Positions 43,245 through 51,325 of a DNA stretch of 64,000 bases are shown in pieces (within the stretch, counting starts at the first letter, position 1; each line of letters opens with the position of its first letter). The position numbers were made by a program, and so were the translations under genes. Source of the DNA: Clostridium acetireducens DSM 10703 (GTDB lineage Bacteria > Bacillota > Clostridia > Clostridiales > Clostridiaceae); NCBI RefSeq assembly GCF_001758365.1, contig NZ_LZFO01000011.1, positions 1 to 64,000 on the forward strand, read 5' to 3'. A model generated the notes under the pieces. The model was given only the letters and a program-made list of their open reading frames with translations, was not told the DNA's origin and did not search any database.

Positions 43245-43299
43245 TCCTAAATTAAAACATCTACAATATGTAGTAAATGTGAGAAATCAATGAACAAAA

Positions 43300-43336
43300 A
43301 CCTACTTAAGAGCATAGGCTGGTGCTTTATTTAAGT
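43300..43336 (-). terminator. Terminator of aminotransferase gene
   Basis: Stem ACTTAA/TTAAGT with an inner AGCA/TGCT pair, followed on the minus strand by GGTTTTTG, directly past the stop. Confidence 0.55.
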
Positions 43337-44176
43337 CTAATTATACTTTTTTATATCTTCTTGTATTGCCTTATCAAAACCTGCCATTATAGATTTAATA
43401 ACAGGATTTTCTGCGGATTTAAATTCCATATTATCTACTTTGTTTATTGGCAGTACTTTAGGTGATGTGCCTGATATAAATAATCCTTGTAATTTTTTTA
43501 TATCATTATAGTGAAATTTCATTTCCTTCACTGTATAACCTAAGCTTTTACAAACTCTAATTATAAATTCCCTTGTAATTCCTGGAAGCACTGCTTCTAC
43601 AGGAGAAGTTATTACATTCTTTCCTTCTATCATAAATATATTTGATCTACTTCCTTCAGTAATATAGCCCTGCCTATCTACTAAAATAGCTTCATAAACA
43701 TTACATTTTTTAATTTCTTCATTTACAGCTGCTCTAAAATCTATATTTATAACTTTTGCATTAGGATTTTCTCTTTCACCATGATATAAAATAGTAGGTA
43801 CTCCTTTTTCGTACTGCTGTTTTTCAGGATAATTATGCTTTAAAAAATATATAGCATAATTATTTTTACTGAATTTTTCTACTTGCTTTATGTAATTAAA
43901 TACTATTTTAACATTACCATCTTTTACATTATTAATTTTTATTAAATTAAATATTTGCTCTTCTATTTGTTTTTCACTTACCCATAATTTTAAATTTACA
44001 ATATCTGCGGAATTTTTAAGCCTTTGTATATGTTCTTTTAAAAATAAAGGTGCTCCATCTATCACCCTTAAAACCTCATATAAAGCTTTTCCTTTTTTTA
44101 ATATATCCATATTGAATTGTTCTTTTTCCCTTACTTCACCATTTTCTATGAAATAATCTCTAAAGCACTCGTACAT
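43337..44176 (-). CDS. Class IV PLP-dependent aminotransferase (BCAT/ADC lyase/D-amino acid type)
   Basis: 279 residues. The class IV pattern is NAKVINIDFR (PLP-lysine region) followed by YEAILVDRQGYITEGSRSN and VLPGITREFIIRV. Members include branched-chain aminotransferase, aminodeoxychorismate lyase (PabC) and D-amino acid transaminase. Size (279 aa) fits PabC or DAT better than IlvE, but no pab genes are nearby, so the substrate is open. Monocistronic. Confidence 0.85.
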   Translation of the reverse strand: MYECFRDYFIENGEVREKEQFNMDILKKGKALYEVLRVIDGAPLFLKEHIQRLKNSADIVNLKLWVSEKQIEEQIFNLIKINNVKDGNVKIVFNYIKQVEKFSKNNYAIYFLKHNYPEKQQYEKGVPTILYHGERENPNAKVINIDFRAAVNEEIKKCNVYEAILVDRQGYITEGSRSNIFMIEGKNVITSPVEAVLPGITREFIIRVCKSLGYTVKEMKFHYNDIKKLQGLFISGTSPKVLPINKVDNMEFKSAENPVIKSIMAGFDKAIQEDIKKYN

Positions 44177-44283
44177 AAAAACTCATTCCTTTTCTTTGTT
44201 TTAATATTCTATATTTTTAGCTAACTATATTATACCACCTATTACATGATTTAAAAGTACTTTCTATTACATGTTATTGAAAT

Positions 44284-44325
44284 AATTTCAGAGAAAAAAT
44301 AATTAAAAATAAGTTGTATAAAAAA
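44284..44325 (+). repeat. Solo arm relic of palindromic element family
   Basis: AATTTCAGAGAAAAAATAAT and the following ~20 nt match the arm of copies 1 and 2 (42.9 and 46.5 kb) without a partner arm. It sits just upstream of the histidine kinase gene. Confidence 0.5.
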
Positions 44326-44406
44326 ATATATTAAAATGGAAGGATTTTCAATAATAAAAATAGTATTAATATAATGTATAGTAAAATAATAAATAGGTGG
44401 GGTTTC

Positions 44407-46455
44407 ATGGAAAAGGTCATTAAGAAAATAAAATCAATTAATAACAACAGCAATATTTGTATTTTTTGTATTGCCTTAATTATAATTTTATCTATTATTA
44501 TAAATTCTGCTTCTATTAAAACTGAGTTGCATATTCATATTTTAATAGAATTAATTATTGCAATAGTAGGAATTTGTGTTTCAATTATAGTTTTTAATAC
44601 TTATAAAATATGTGAAAATAATTATTTTACATTTATAGGCACTGCTTATGGATTTATATCTTTATTTTTATTAATGCAAACTATGCATTTTAATTCCTGT
44701 AATCAAACAGTAAATCACATTAACAATTTATCTATATTGGTGTTTATATTTAGAATGTATTTAGAAACAATTTCTCTATTAGTATCTTTTACATATTTAA
44801 ATAAAAAAATAAATTTAAAGAAAACTTTAATAAGATATTTTATCATATTGGCTTTTATTATTTTATTGTTCATTTTTAGAAATAATTATAAATGGCTAAA
44901 TGATCATAATTATTTAACCATTTACTGGAATATAAGCATAGGAATAGTATTTTACTTAAATATTATTATATTTTTTAAAGTTTTAAAATGCAAAAAAATT
45001 TTTAACAATAAAATTTTTAAATTAATGTACAATTTCATAGCTTTTAAAATAATAAGTTCACTTTGTTTTTTTATAATTCGTATGGGCACAAAGTATGGAG
45101 ATTTATTTAATATAGCAGCTCATTTATTTAAATTGTTTTCTTATTTTTTACTTTATGAAGCAATAATAAAAAATGTGCTTAAAGTTCCTTTGGATACTAT
45201 ATTTAAAAATTTAAAAATAAAAAATGAAAAGTTAAATAATCAAAATTTAGAACTTAAAAAAGTCAAAAAAAAATTAAAAAAAAGCAGAGAAAATTACCAA
45301 GTGCTAGTAGAATCTATTCCAGAGGGAATAATACTTACAAAAGATTCCAAAATAAAATATATAAATAAAAGAATTTTGGAGTTAGTTGAATTAGAAAAAA
45401 AAGATTTGTTAATAGGAAAACCTATGGAGTATTTAGGAAATATATTAAATATATCAAAAACACTTAATAAAATAAATTTCTATGAAAAAGAAACTCAATC
45501 ATTTTTTACAGAAAAGGAAATTTTAAGAAAAGATAATTCAAAAATAAATATAGAAATAGTATCTATACCTATAAAAAATAATAATGAAAAATATAATTTA
45601 TATATAATAAGGGACATTACTGGAAGGAAAAGAGCAGAGCAAATTGAAAAAATATTAGAAATAGAAAAATTAACAGAAAAAATAAAAACAGAATTTTTCT
45701 CTAATTTATCACATGAGTTAAAAACTCCTGTAAATATATTATATAGTATTATTCAACTTAATGATGTACATATTGAAAGAAAAGATATAAAATCCATAAA
45801 AAAATACAATAAAGTTATGAAAAAAAATTGTTTTAGACTAATTAGACTTATTAACAATTTAATAGACATTACAGAAATATACGAAGGATTTTTAACTCCT
45901 AAATTTAGAAATTACAATATAGTAAATATAGTAGAAAACACTACATTGGCAGTATATTCATATATAAAAGATAAAAACATAGATATAATATTTGATACAG
46001 AAGTAGAAGAAAAATACATAAGATGTGATGCTGAATTAATAGAAAGAATAGTATTAAATTTACTATCTAATTCTGTAAAATACGGAAAAGAGCGTACATT
46101 TATTAAAGTTAATATATATGATAATAAAGATTTTATATTAATAAGTGTTAAAGATAACGGCATAGGTATTTCTAAAGAAAATCAAAAAAATATATTTAAG
46201 CCCTTTATGCAAGAAGATAAATCTTTAAATAGAAACAGAGAAGGTAGCGGCATAGGTCTTACTATAGCTAAATCTCTTGCAGAGCTACACGGTGGAACAA
46301 TTTACTTAGAAAGCACTTTAGGTGTGGGAACAGAATTTATAGTTAAAATTCCAGTAGACCAGGCTTTAGAAGAAGCTTGTGCTGATATAGAAGTGAGTAA
46401 CTATAAGAATATAATGGATAAAGTTTACATAGAATTTTCAGACATATATTTTTGA
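44407..46455 (+). CDS. Membrane-bound hybrid-type sensor histidine kinase with PAS domain
   Basis: 682 residues from the ATG at 44407 (AGGTGG 7 nt upstream; the upstream ATG at 44374 has no site). About eight transmembrane segments in the first 260 residues, like MASE3-type sensors. Then a coiled coil and a PAS domain (YQVLVESIPEGIILTKDSKI). HisKA H-box FFSNLSHELKTPVNILYS. HATPase N-box ERIVLNLLSNSVKYGK, G1 VKDNGIGISKEN and G2 GSGIGLTIAKSLAELHGG. No response regulator is adjacent (orphan). Such orphan kinases often feed Spo0A in clostridia, which is inference here. Confidence 0.9.
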   Translation: MEKVIKKIKSINNNSNICIFCIALIIILSIIINSASIKTELHIHILIELIIAIVGICVSIIVFNTYKICENNYFTFIGTAYGFISLFLLMQTMHFNSCNQTVNHINNLSILVFIFRMYLETISLLVSFTYLNKKINLKKTLIRYFIILAFIILLFIFRNNYKWLNDHNYLTIYWNISIGIVFYLNIIIFFKVLKCKKIFNNKIFKLMYNFIAFKIISSLCFFIIRMGTKYGDLFNIAAHLFKLFSYFLLYEAIIKNVLKVPLDTIFKNLKIKNEKLNNQNLELKKVKKKLKKSRENYQVLVESIPEGIILTKDSKIKYINKRILELVELEKKDLLIGKPMEYLGNILNISKTLNKINFYEKETQSFFTEKEILRKDNSKINIEIVSIPIKNNNEKYNLYIIRDITGRKRAEQIEKILEIEKLTEKIKTEFFSNLSHELKTPVNILYSIIQLNDVHIERKDIKSIKKYNKVMKKNCFRLIRLINNLIDITEIYEGFLTPKFRNYNIVNIVENTTLAVYSYIKDKNIDIIFDTEVEEKYIRCDAELIERIVLNLLSNSVKYGKERTFIKVNIYDNKDFILISVKDNGIGISKENQKNIFKPFMQEDKSLNRNREGSGIGLTIAKSLAELHGGTIYLESTLGVGTEFIVKIPVDQALEEACADIEVSNYKNIMDKVYIEFSDIYF

Positions 46456-46485
46456 GTTAAGAGGTAAGAGTGAAGAGTTGTGGAG

Positions 46486-46603
46486 AATTTCAGAGAAAAA
46501 ATAAAAAAACTCCGTAATTCATCACAGGACGTGATGAGCCAATTTCCGCCTCAAGGACGGGGCATAAATTGGGTAGGAGTTTTTTTGTTTTTTTTCTGAA
46601 ATT
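46486..46603. mobile_element. Palindromic element, copy 2 (short arms)
   Basis: The 72-nt core is at 46509-46580, AGGAC-loop sense on the plus strand. Arms of only ~23-28 bp (AATTTCAGAGAAAAAATAAA / matching CTGAAATT end). One C-to-T change in the core (GCCTC against GCCCC) keeps the stem as a G-U pair only in the AGGAC-loop sense. Lies between the convergent histidine kinase and alr genes. Confidence 0.8.
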
Positions 46604-46628
46604 ATCTCAATTATATATTTTTCTGCTA

Positions 46629-47780
46629 TTATTGCACTTTTAGTATTTTTCCATTTTTTATGTAAACTCTAGGCACTCTTTTGCTTATCATGCACATAAT
46701 TTCGTAATTTATAGTGCCTAAAATTTTTGCTATATCATCTGCATCGAATTTTAAATTACCATCACTACCCATTAAAATAACTTCATCGCCTATATTAACA
46801 GGTCCTACATCTGTTAAATCCACCATGCATTGATCCATACATATGTTTCCAACTACTGGTGCAAATTTGCCATTAACAATGACTTTAGCCTTGCCAGATA
46901 GCATTCTAGTGTAACCATCAGCATAACCTACAGGAAGAGTTCCTATAACACTTTTTCTGCTTGTCCTAAACTTTCTACCATAACCTATATATTCACATTC
47001 ATCTAAAGTTTTAATGTGGACTATATTTGCTTTTAAACTCATAACTCTTTTAATATCAATTTCACTTTTATTAACTTCATTAGAAGGATAATGTCCATAA
47101 AGAATTATTCCAGGTCTAACTCCTTCAAAATGGGTATTGGGAAGCTCCATAATAGCTGCACTATTAGCTATATTTCTAATTTTAATATTAACTCCTTTGG
47201 CAGTTAGACTATGGTAAAACCAATTAAATTTTTTTAACTGTTCATAAGAATATTGTTTGTCAATTTCATCTGCAGTGGAAAAATGAGAAAAAAGTCCTTC
47301 TATTTTTATGTTAGGAAGTTTGCTTATTTTATAACACTCTTCCACACTTTCTTTTTTAGGCAAAAATCCAATTCTCCCCATACCTGTATCTACTGCTAAG
47401 TGAATTTTTGTAATTTTACACTTTTCTTTAGAAATATTTGAAATTTCTAAAGCTTGTTTATAAGAAAACACCACAGTTTCAATATTGTTTTCTACTAATT
47501 TATCTAAAAGAGCAGTAGATGTAACACCTAAAACTAAAATAGCACAATTAATAGAAGACTGTCTTAGCTCTAAAGCTTCCTCTAATGTAGCCACCGCAAG
47601 ACCTGTAGCCCCATTTTCTAAAAGCACTTTAGATATTTCAACAGCACCATGTCCATAAGCATTTGCCTTTACCACTGCAAAAATTTCATTGCAATTACAT
47701 TTAGATTTTACACTTTTCATATTATAAGCTAAATTATCTAAATTAACTTCCTGCCAAACTAATCTATGATTCTTAAACAT
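46629..47780 (-). CDS. alr: Alanine racemase
   Basis: 383 residues, fold III PLP enzyme. PLP-lysine Lys38 in VVKANAYGHG. The catalytic tyrosine lies in the C-terminal barrel segment IGYGRKFRTSRKSVIGTLPV. GMGRIGF and the C-terminal MVDLTDVGPVNIGDEVILMG motif are present. It makes D-alanine for peptidoglycan. Monocistronic, convergent with the histidine kinase. Confidence 0.95.
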   Translation of the reverse strand: MFKNHRLVWQEVNLDNLAYNMKSVKSKCNCNEIFAVVKANAYGHGAVEISKVLLENGATGLAVATLEEALELRQSSINCAILVLGVTSTALLDKLVENNIETVVFSYKQALEISNISKEKCKITKIHLAVDTGMGRIGFLPKKESVEECYKISKLPNIKIEGLFSHFSTADEIDKQYSYEQLKKFNWFYHSLTAKGVNIKIRNIANSAAIMELPNTHFEGVRPGIILYGHYPSNEVNKSEIDIKRVMSLKANIVHIKTLDECEYIGYGRKFRTSRKSVIGTLPVGYADGYTRMLSGKAKVIVNGKFAPVVGNICMDQCMVDLTDVGPVNIGDEVILMGSDGNLKFDADDIAKILGTINYEIMCMISKRVPRVYIKNGKILKVQ

Positions 47781-47911
47781 AACATAACCACCCTTAAAAA
47801 ATTAATTATCTAAATTTAATATTAAAGTATTATGCATTAATATTTTAGAGCCACAGCATAGAAAAATTATATGCTCTGTGGTTATAATGTTTGATTAAAT
47901 AAAAAATCATG

Positions 47912-48253
47912 ATATAATTTGCAGATAAAAAATAATTAAAAATAATAATACTAGCAGCATAAAGCATTGTTACTGGGTGAGGGCATAAAGGAAGTTTGTA
48001 AATAATTTGAATGAATTTTAGACAGTCTTAGAAGAAAAAATAAAAAAACTCCGTAATTCATCACAGGACGTGATGAGCCAATTTCCGCCCCAAGGACGGG
48101 GCATAAATTGGGTAGGAGTTTTTTTATTTTTTATTCTTAGACTGTCTTAATGAAATGACTTATTTACAAACTTCCTTTATGCCCTCACCCAGTAACAATG
48201 CTTTATGCTGCTAGTATTATTATTTTTAATTATTTTTTATCTGCAAATTATAT
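47912..48253. mobile_element. Palindromic element, copy 3 (94-bp arms)
   Basis: Arms 47912-48005 and 48160-48253 are exact reverse complements of 94 bp. The core is at 48048-48119 with AGGAC loops on the plus strand. Its arms contain a block (GCATTGTTACTGGGTGAGGG) absent from copies 1, 2 and 4, present in both arms. Confidence 0.88.
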
Positions 48254-48417
48254 ATGCTAATCTCAGCTCCAACTGCTACTCAAAATATGGACAAATGTAT
48301 ACATATTGAGATTATTACTGCTTCAACATACTCGTGCCTAAGCTACTACAGTTTGTATAGCAGTTTTCACTACAAGTAAACTACCTAACTTCGGTTTAAA
48401 GTATAAAATTTTAATAA

Positions 48418-48497
48418 AATCAAAAATTTTTCGTAATGCCCATGGAGAAAAATTCTCCAAAACTCTTCACTCTTAAATCTTAACTCTAAACTCCACA
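48418..48497. repeat. Dispersed AAAAATTTTTCG element with heptads
   Basis: Caaaaatttttcgtaatgcc + ATGGAGAAAAATTCTCC palindrome followed by AACTCTTCACTCTTAA heptads. Related copies lie at 23252, 49813 and 51181. Confidence 0.8.
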
Positions 48498-48502
48498 AAA
48501 CA

Positions 48503-49144
48503 TTATTTCCAATTTAACACTTCTATGCTGTCATGACCTTTTTTATAATTTATAAGATATGGATGTCCTACTAAATTAAATAGGGGTAAATCTGCAAGGG
48601 AATCTGAAAACATATAGGAATTTTTAAAATCTACTTCTATATTTTCTTCTTTTAAAACTTCCATAAGTCTATTTACTTTTTCATCTCCTTTGCAATTTGC
48701 TCCTTCTATTTCAGTTTTTATAACTCCATTTTCTATTTTAAATTTGGTACCTATAACCTTATCCACTTCTTTTATATTGTATAATTCCTTTAAATAAAAC
48801 TCTGCTGAGGCAGATATTAAATAAACTTTATAACCTTGACTTTTTAATTTTTTCATAGTGTCTATGGCATCTTTATAAAATATTTTACTAAGTGTTTTTT
48901 CATAAAATTCTTTAACTATTTTCTCCATTTTCTTTTCTTCTATACCATCTACAAAAGCTAAAAAGTATTCTTTTGCTTTTCCAGCTTCAAAAATTTTAAA
49001 TACATAAAAAAAAGCAGCTACAAGACTTCTTGGTATAAATCTTACTAATTTAGGGTCTTTTTTAAGCATGAATTTATAAAATTCTACTAATGTTTCTTTT
49101 TTAGTTAAAGTATAATCTACATCAAAAATAGCTAACTTTTCCAC
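48503..49144 (-). CDS. HAD-IB phosphatase (SerB-like)
   Basis: 213 residues. HAD motif I LAIFDVDYTLTKKET (nucleophile Asp8, acid Asp10), motif II YLISASAEFYLKE, motif III Lys in the NCKGDEKVNRL region, and motif IV SDSLADLPLF. The HAD-IB family includes phosphoserine phosphatase and related small phosphatases; the exact substrate is unknown. Confidence 0.85.
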   Translation of the reverse strand: MEKLAIFDVDYTLTKKETLVEFYKFMLKKDPKLVRFIPRSLVAAFFYVFKIFEAGKAKEYFLAFVDGIEEKKMEKIVKEFYEKTLSKIFYKDAIDTMKKLKSQGYKVYLISASAEFYLKELYNIKEVDKVIGTKFKIENGVIKTEIEGANCKGDEKVNRLMEVLKEENIEVDFKNSYMFSDSLADLPLFNLVGHPYLINYKKGHDSIEVLNWK

Positions 49145-49218
49145 AATTATACCCTCCTGTTGTGTTTCTTATATAAAAATACTTATGTATATTTTACACT
49201 AGTTTTAAACACTACATT

Positions 49219-49247
49219 AAAAAAGGTGATGCTTACATCACCTTTTT
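49219..49247 (-). terminator. Terminator of DUF1292 gene
   Basis: 12-bp perfect stem AAAAAGGTGATG/CATCACCTTTTT with a CTTA loop, immediately past the stop codon. Confidence 0.85.
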
Positions 49248-49248
49248 A

Positions 49249-49578
49249 TTACTCTTCTCCTGTAAGTTCTTCATAGTAAGCAGATGCTTCTTCAAATTCT
49301 TGGTCATCAGGAATTACAAGTTCTCCTTCTTCTCCTTCACCTACTATTTTAAATAAATAAACAGATTCATCTTCTGGATTTTGTACAAGCACATAGTCTG
49401 TATCCTTGTATCTGAAGCCATCTACCACTTCACAAGGAACTGTGTTTCCATTTTCATCTTCTAAGTCCACCATTATTGCTTCATGAGTTTCTTCTCCGCA
49501 ACCGCATCCACAGTGTTCATCATGGCATTCATGATTTTCCTCACCGCAGCCACAGCTATTGATTTTTTCCTTATCCAT
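49249..49578 (-). CDS. DUF1292 protein with Cys/His-rich N-terminus
   Basis: 109 residues. The last ~80 residues are the DUF1292 domain (IMVDLEDENGNTVPCEVVDG, YVLVQNPEDESVYLFKI). The first ~30 residues add a metal-binding-like segment with two repeats of CGCGEE(N/T)HE and C/H clusters. Function unknown; the extra segment could bind Zn or Fe. Strong acidic bias. Confidence 0.85.
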   Translation of the reverse strand: MDKEKINSCGCGEENHECHDEHCGCGCGEETHEAIMVDLEDENGNTVPCEVVDGFRYKDTDYVLVQNPEDESVYLFKIVGEGEEGELVIPDDQEFEEASAYYEELTGEE

Positions 49579-50047
49579 TATTTACTACCTCCTTTTTGTC
49601 ACATGGTATCATTTTACCCTTAATTATGATATTTTAAAAGTCTTTTTTTGAATTTCTATAAAAAACTTTCATTTATTTATAATATATTGTTATTTAACCA
49701 CAATATCTTTAGATTTATTAATACTTCTAATTTAATTATGTGTAAATAGATTAATTGATATGCAATTTTTTTAGTTGAGATTTATTTAGTTAAGAGTTGA
49801 GAGTGAAGAGTGGAGAGTTTTGGAGAATTTTTCTCCATTGCATTGCGAAAAATTTTTGATTTTGTTTGTTATAATTTGGTTGTGTTAAGTAATTATGAAA
49901 ACATAGCTTTATAAATCGCAAAATTACTATGTGATTTATTTTAAATAATAAAAATTATAAAATTAATATTTTGTTGCATAACAAAAAAGCCTATCTATTA
50001 TACTTTTAAAAAATAAATAGACTTATATAAAGCGCTAGCGCTAGCCG
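49579..50047. other. AT-rich gap with repeat element
   Basis: No gene. A reversed copy of the GGAGAATTTTTCTCC palindrome with TGCATTGCGAAAAATTTTTG and heptads lies at 49786-49870. GCGCTAGCGCTAGC (50032-50045) may be an IS end. Confidence 0.6.
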
Positions 50048-50640
50048 TTAGGCAGCCAACAACCAATTATTTTTAGCTTTAACTGGATAACTAATTACAA
50101 CCACTTCAGCTGGTGTTAAATCACGTAGTGAGGAATGATTGCGCACAAAGTTATAGTGAAATATAAATACTGATATTAATTTATTAGCACTATCAAAAGA
50201 GTTAAAGCCTTTTAAACCTTTATACCAAGACTTAAATGTTTTATTAAATGACTCAATAATATTGTTTGAAATCTCATCTTTAAAAGATTGTACCTTTATG
50301 TGAATAGTATTTTGAAATATCGACTTTATTGGAATATTGTATGATGGAAGCCTATCAGTAACTATGGCTCTAGGAGATCCTAGCTTCTTAGCATCATGAA
50401 ACAGACTAAAAGCTTGTTTTGCATCTCTGTATGGAGATAGATGATAAGAAATAATTAGGCGACTTTCAGAGTCAATAACAAGCCATTAAAATAATATGGA
50501 GTGGGAAGCGCATACCCTTAAAATCAAGTTTACCTTTTATAGTGGTATTGCTTGAAGGGCTTATAATCGTAGGCTTCGCCACAAAAAAGCTATGATTAAA
50601 TTTTTTATCGTTACAACGATAGTTAATATAATTTGAATAA
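50048..50640 (-). pseudogene. IS6-type DDE transposase relic
   Basis: The C-terminal half of a DDE transposase is readable: VIDSESRLIISYHLSPYRDA (first Asp), AIVTDRLPSYNIPIKSIF (second Asp), and NNIIESFNKTFKSWYKGLKG (Glu) ending NNWLLAA. A frameshift near 50485 separates this from MRFPLHIILMACY upstream, and no start is present. Similar to IS6-family insertion sequences. Dead. Confidence 0.75.
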
Positions 50641-50650
50641 TTATGATGAA

Positions 50651-50850
50651 TAAAGGTTTAAGATCTACTTGTATAAAAACTATTATGGGAGGTATAGAGT
50701 TTGAAAGACGCATATATGAATTTAAAACAGAGAATGGGAAAAAGCTTATAAGTTTTTATTAGATGAATATTTGCAAATGGATACAATAGGTCATATTTCA
50801 AGTAATTTAGTACAAAAATTAGGTTCTAAAATAGAAGAAAAAGAAGAAAG
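50651..50850 (+). pseudogene. ISLre2-type transposase N-terminal fragment
   Basis: MNKGLRSTCIKTIMGGIEFE, then a frameshift near 50760 into FLLDEYLQMDTIGHISSNLV, matches the start of ISLre2 family transposases. The rest of the gene is missing; what follows is unrelated sequence with a perfect 17-bp hairpin. Confidence 0.6.
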
Positions 50851-50957
50851 TAAGTGTTATCCTATACAACAAGCAAGTATACCATTTACAGGCTGCGCCA
50901 TGACTAATGGAAGAAAATCAATACAAAGTTTTTTTCAAGAAAGAAGCTTTACTCAAC

Positions 50958-51003
50958 TTATCCCGTTAATTTTTAAATTTCATATAAAAAATTAACGGGA
51001 TAA
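50958..51003. repeat. 17-bp hairpin with GC-rich follow-up
   Basis: TTATCCCGTTAATTTTT and its exact complement (50958-50974 / 50987-51003) enclose a short AT loop. GCGCCCTTTCGGGCTGCGGG follows, with base composition unlike the genome. Probably the remains of an IS or terminator. Confidence 0.6.
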
Positions 51004-51177
51004 GTGCGCCCTTTCGGGCTGCGGGCGAAGCCATTTTGGGACAAAATTTTCAACTGAATTTATAATGGAAAATTTAAAAAGTAAAATTGCCCACTTTAAC
51101 TTGACACAAACTCTCTTTATGAGTCTAATCTTATTATTTTAAATTATTTTCCCTATCAAATTATAACAAACAAAATC

Positions 51178-51277
51178 ACAAAATCAAAAATTTTTCGCAA
51201 TGCAATGGAGAAAAATTCTCCAAAACTCTTCACTCTTCACTCTTAACTCTCAACTAAATAAATTTCAACTCTCAACT
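51178..51277. repeat. Dispersed AAAAATTTTTCG element with heptads
   Basis: AAAATTTTTCGCAATGCAAT, the palindrome GGAGAAAAATTCTCC, and AACTCTTCACTCTTAACTCT heptads, same order as at 23.2 and 48.4 kb. Confidence 0.8.
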
Positions 51278-51313
51278 AAAAAAAGCTCCCAGGGAAAATT
51301 CCCTAGGAACTTT
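51278..51313 (-). terminator. Terminator of nifJ
   Basis: Stem AGTTCCTAGGGAA/TTCCCTGGGAGCT (G-U tolerant) followed on the minus strand by T7, 13 nt past the stop. Confidence 0.8.
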
Positions 51314-51325
51314 ATAATCTATATA

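Larger units (their letters stand above)
47781..48502. other. Intergenic region holding palindromic copy 3 and repeats
   Basis: Contains palindromic element copy 3 (47912-48253), then an AT-rich stretch with no gene (48254-48410) and a copy of the AAAAATTTTTCG element with heptads (48418-48497). Confidence 0.7.

Noticed and set aside
50771-50995. 74-residue ORF as an independent gene
   Set aside because: Its first part is the out-of-frame continuation of the ISLre2 transposase fragment and its end runs into a palindrome.
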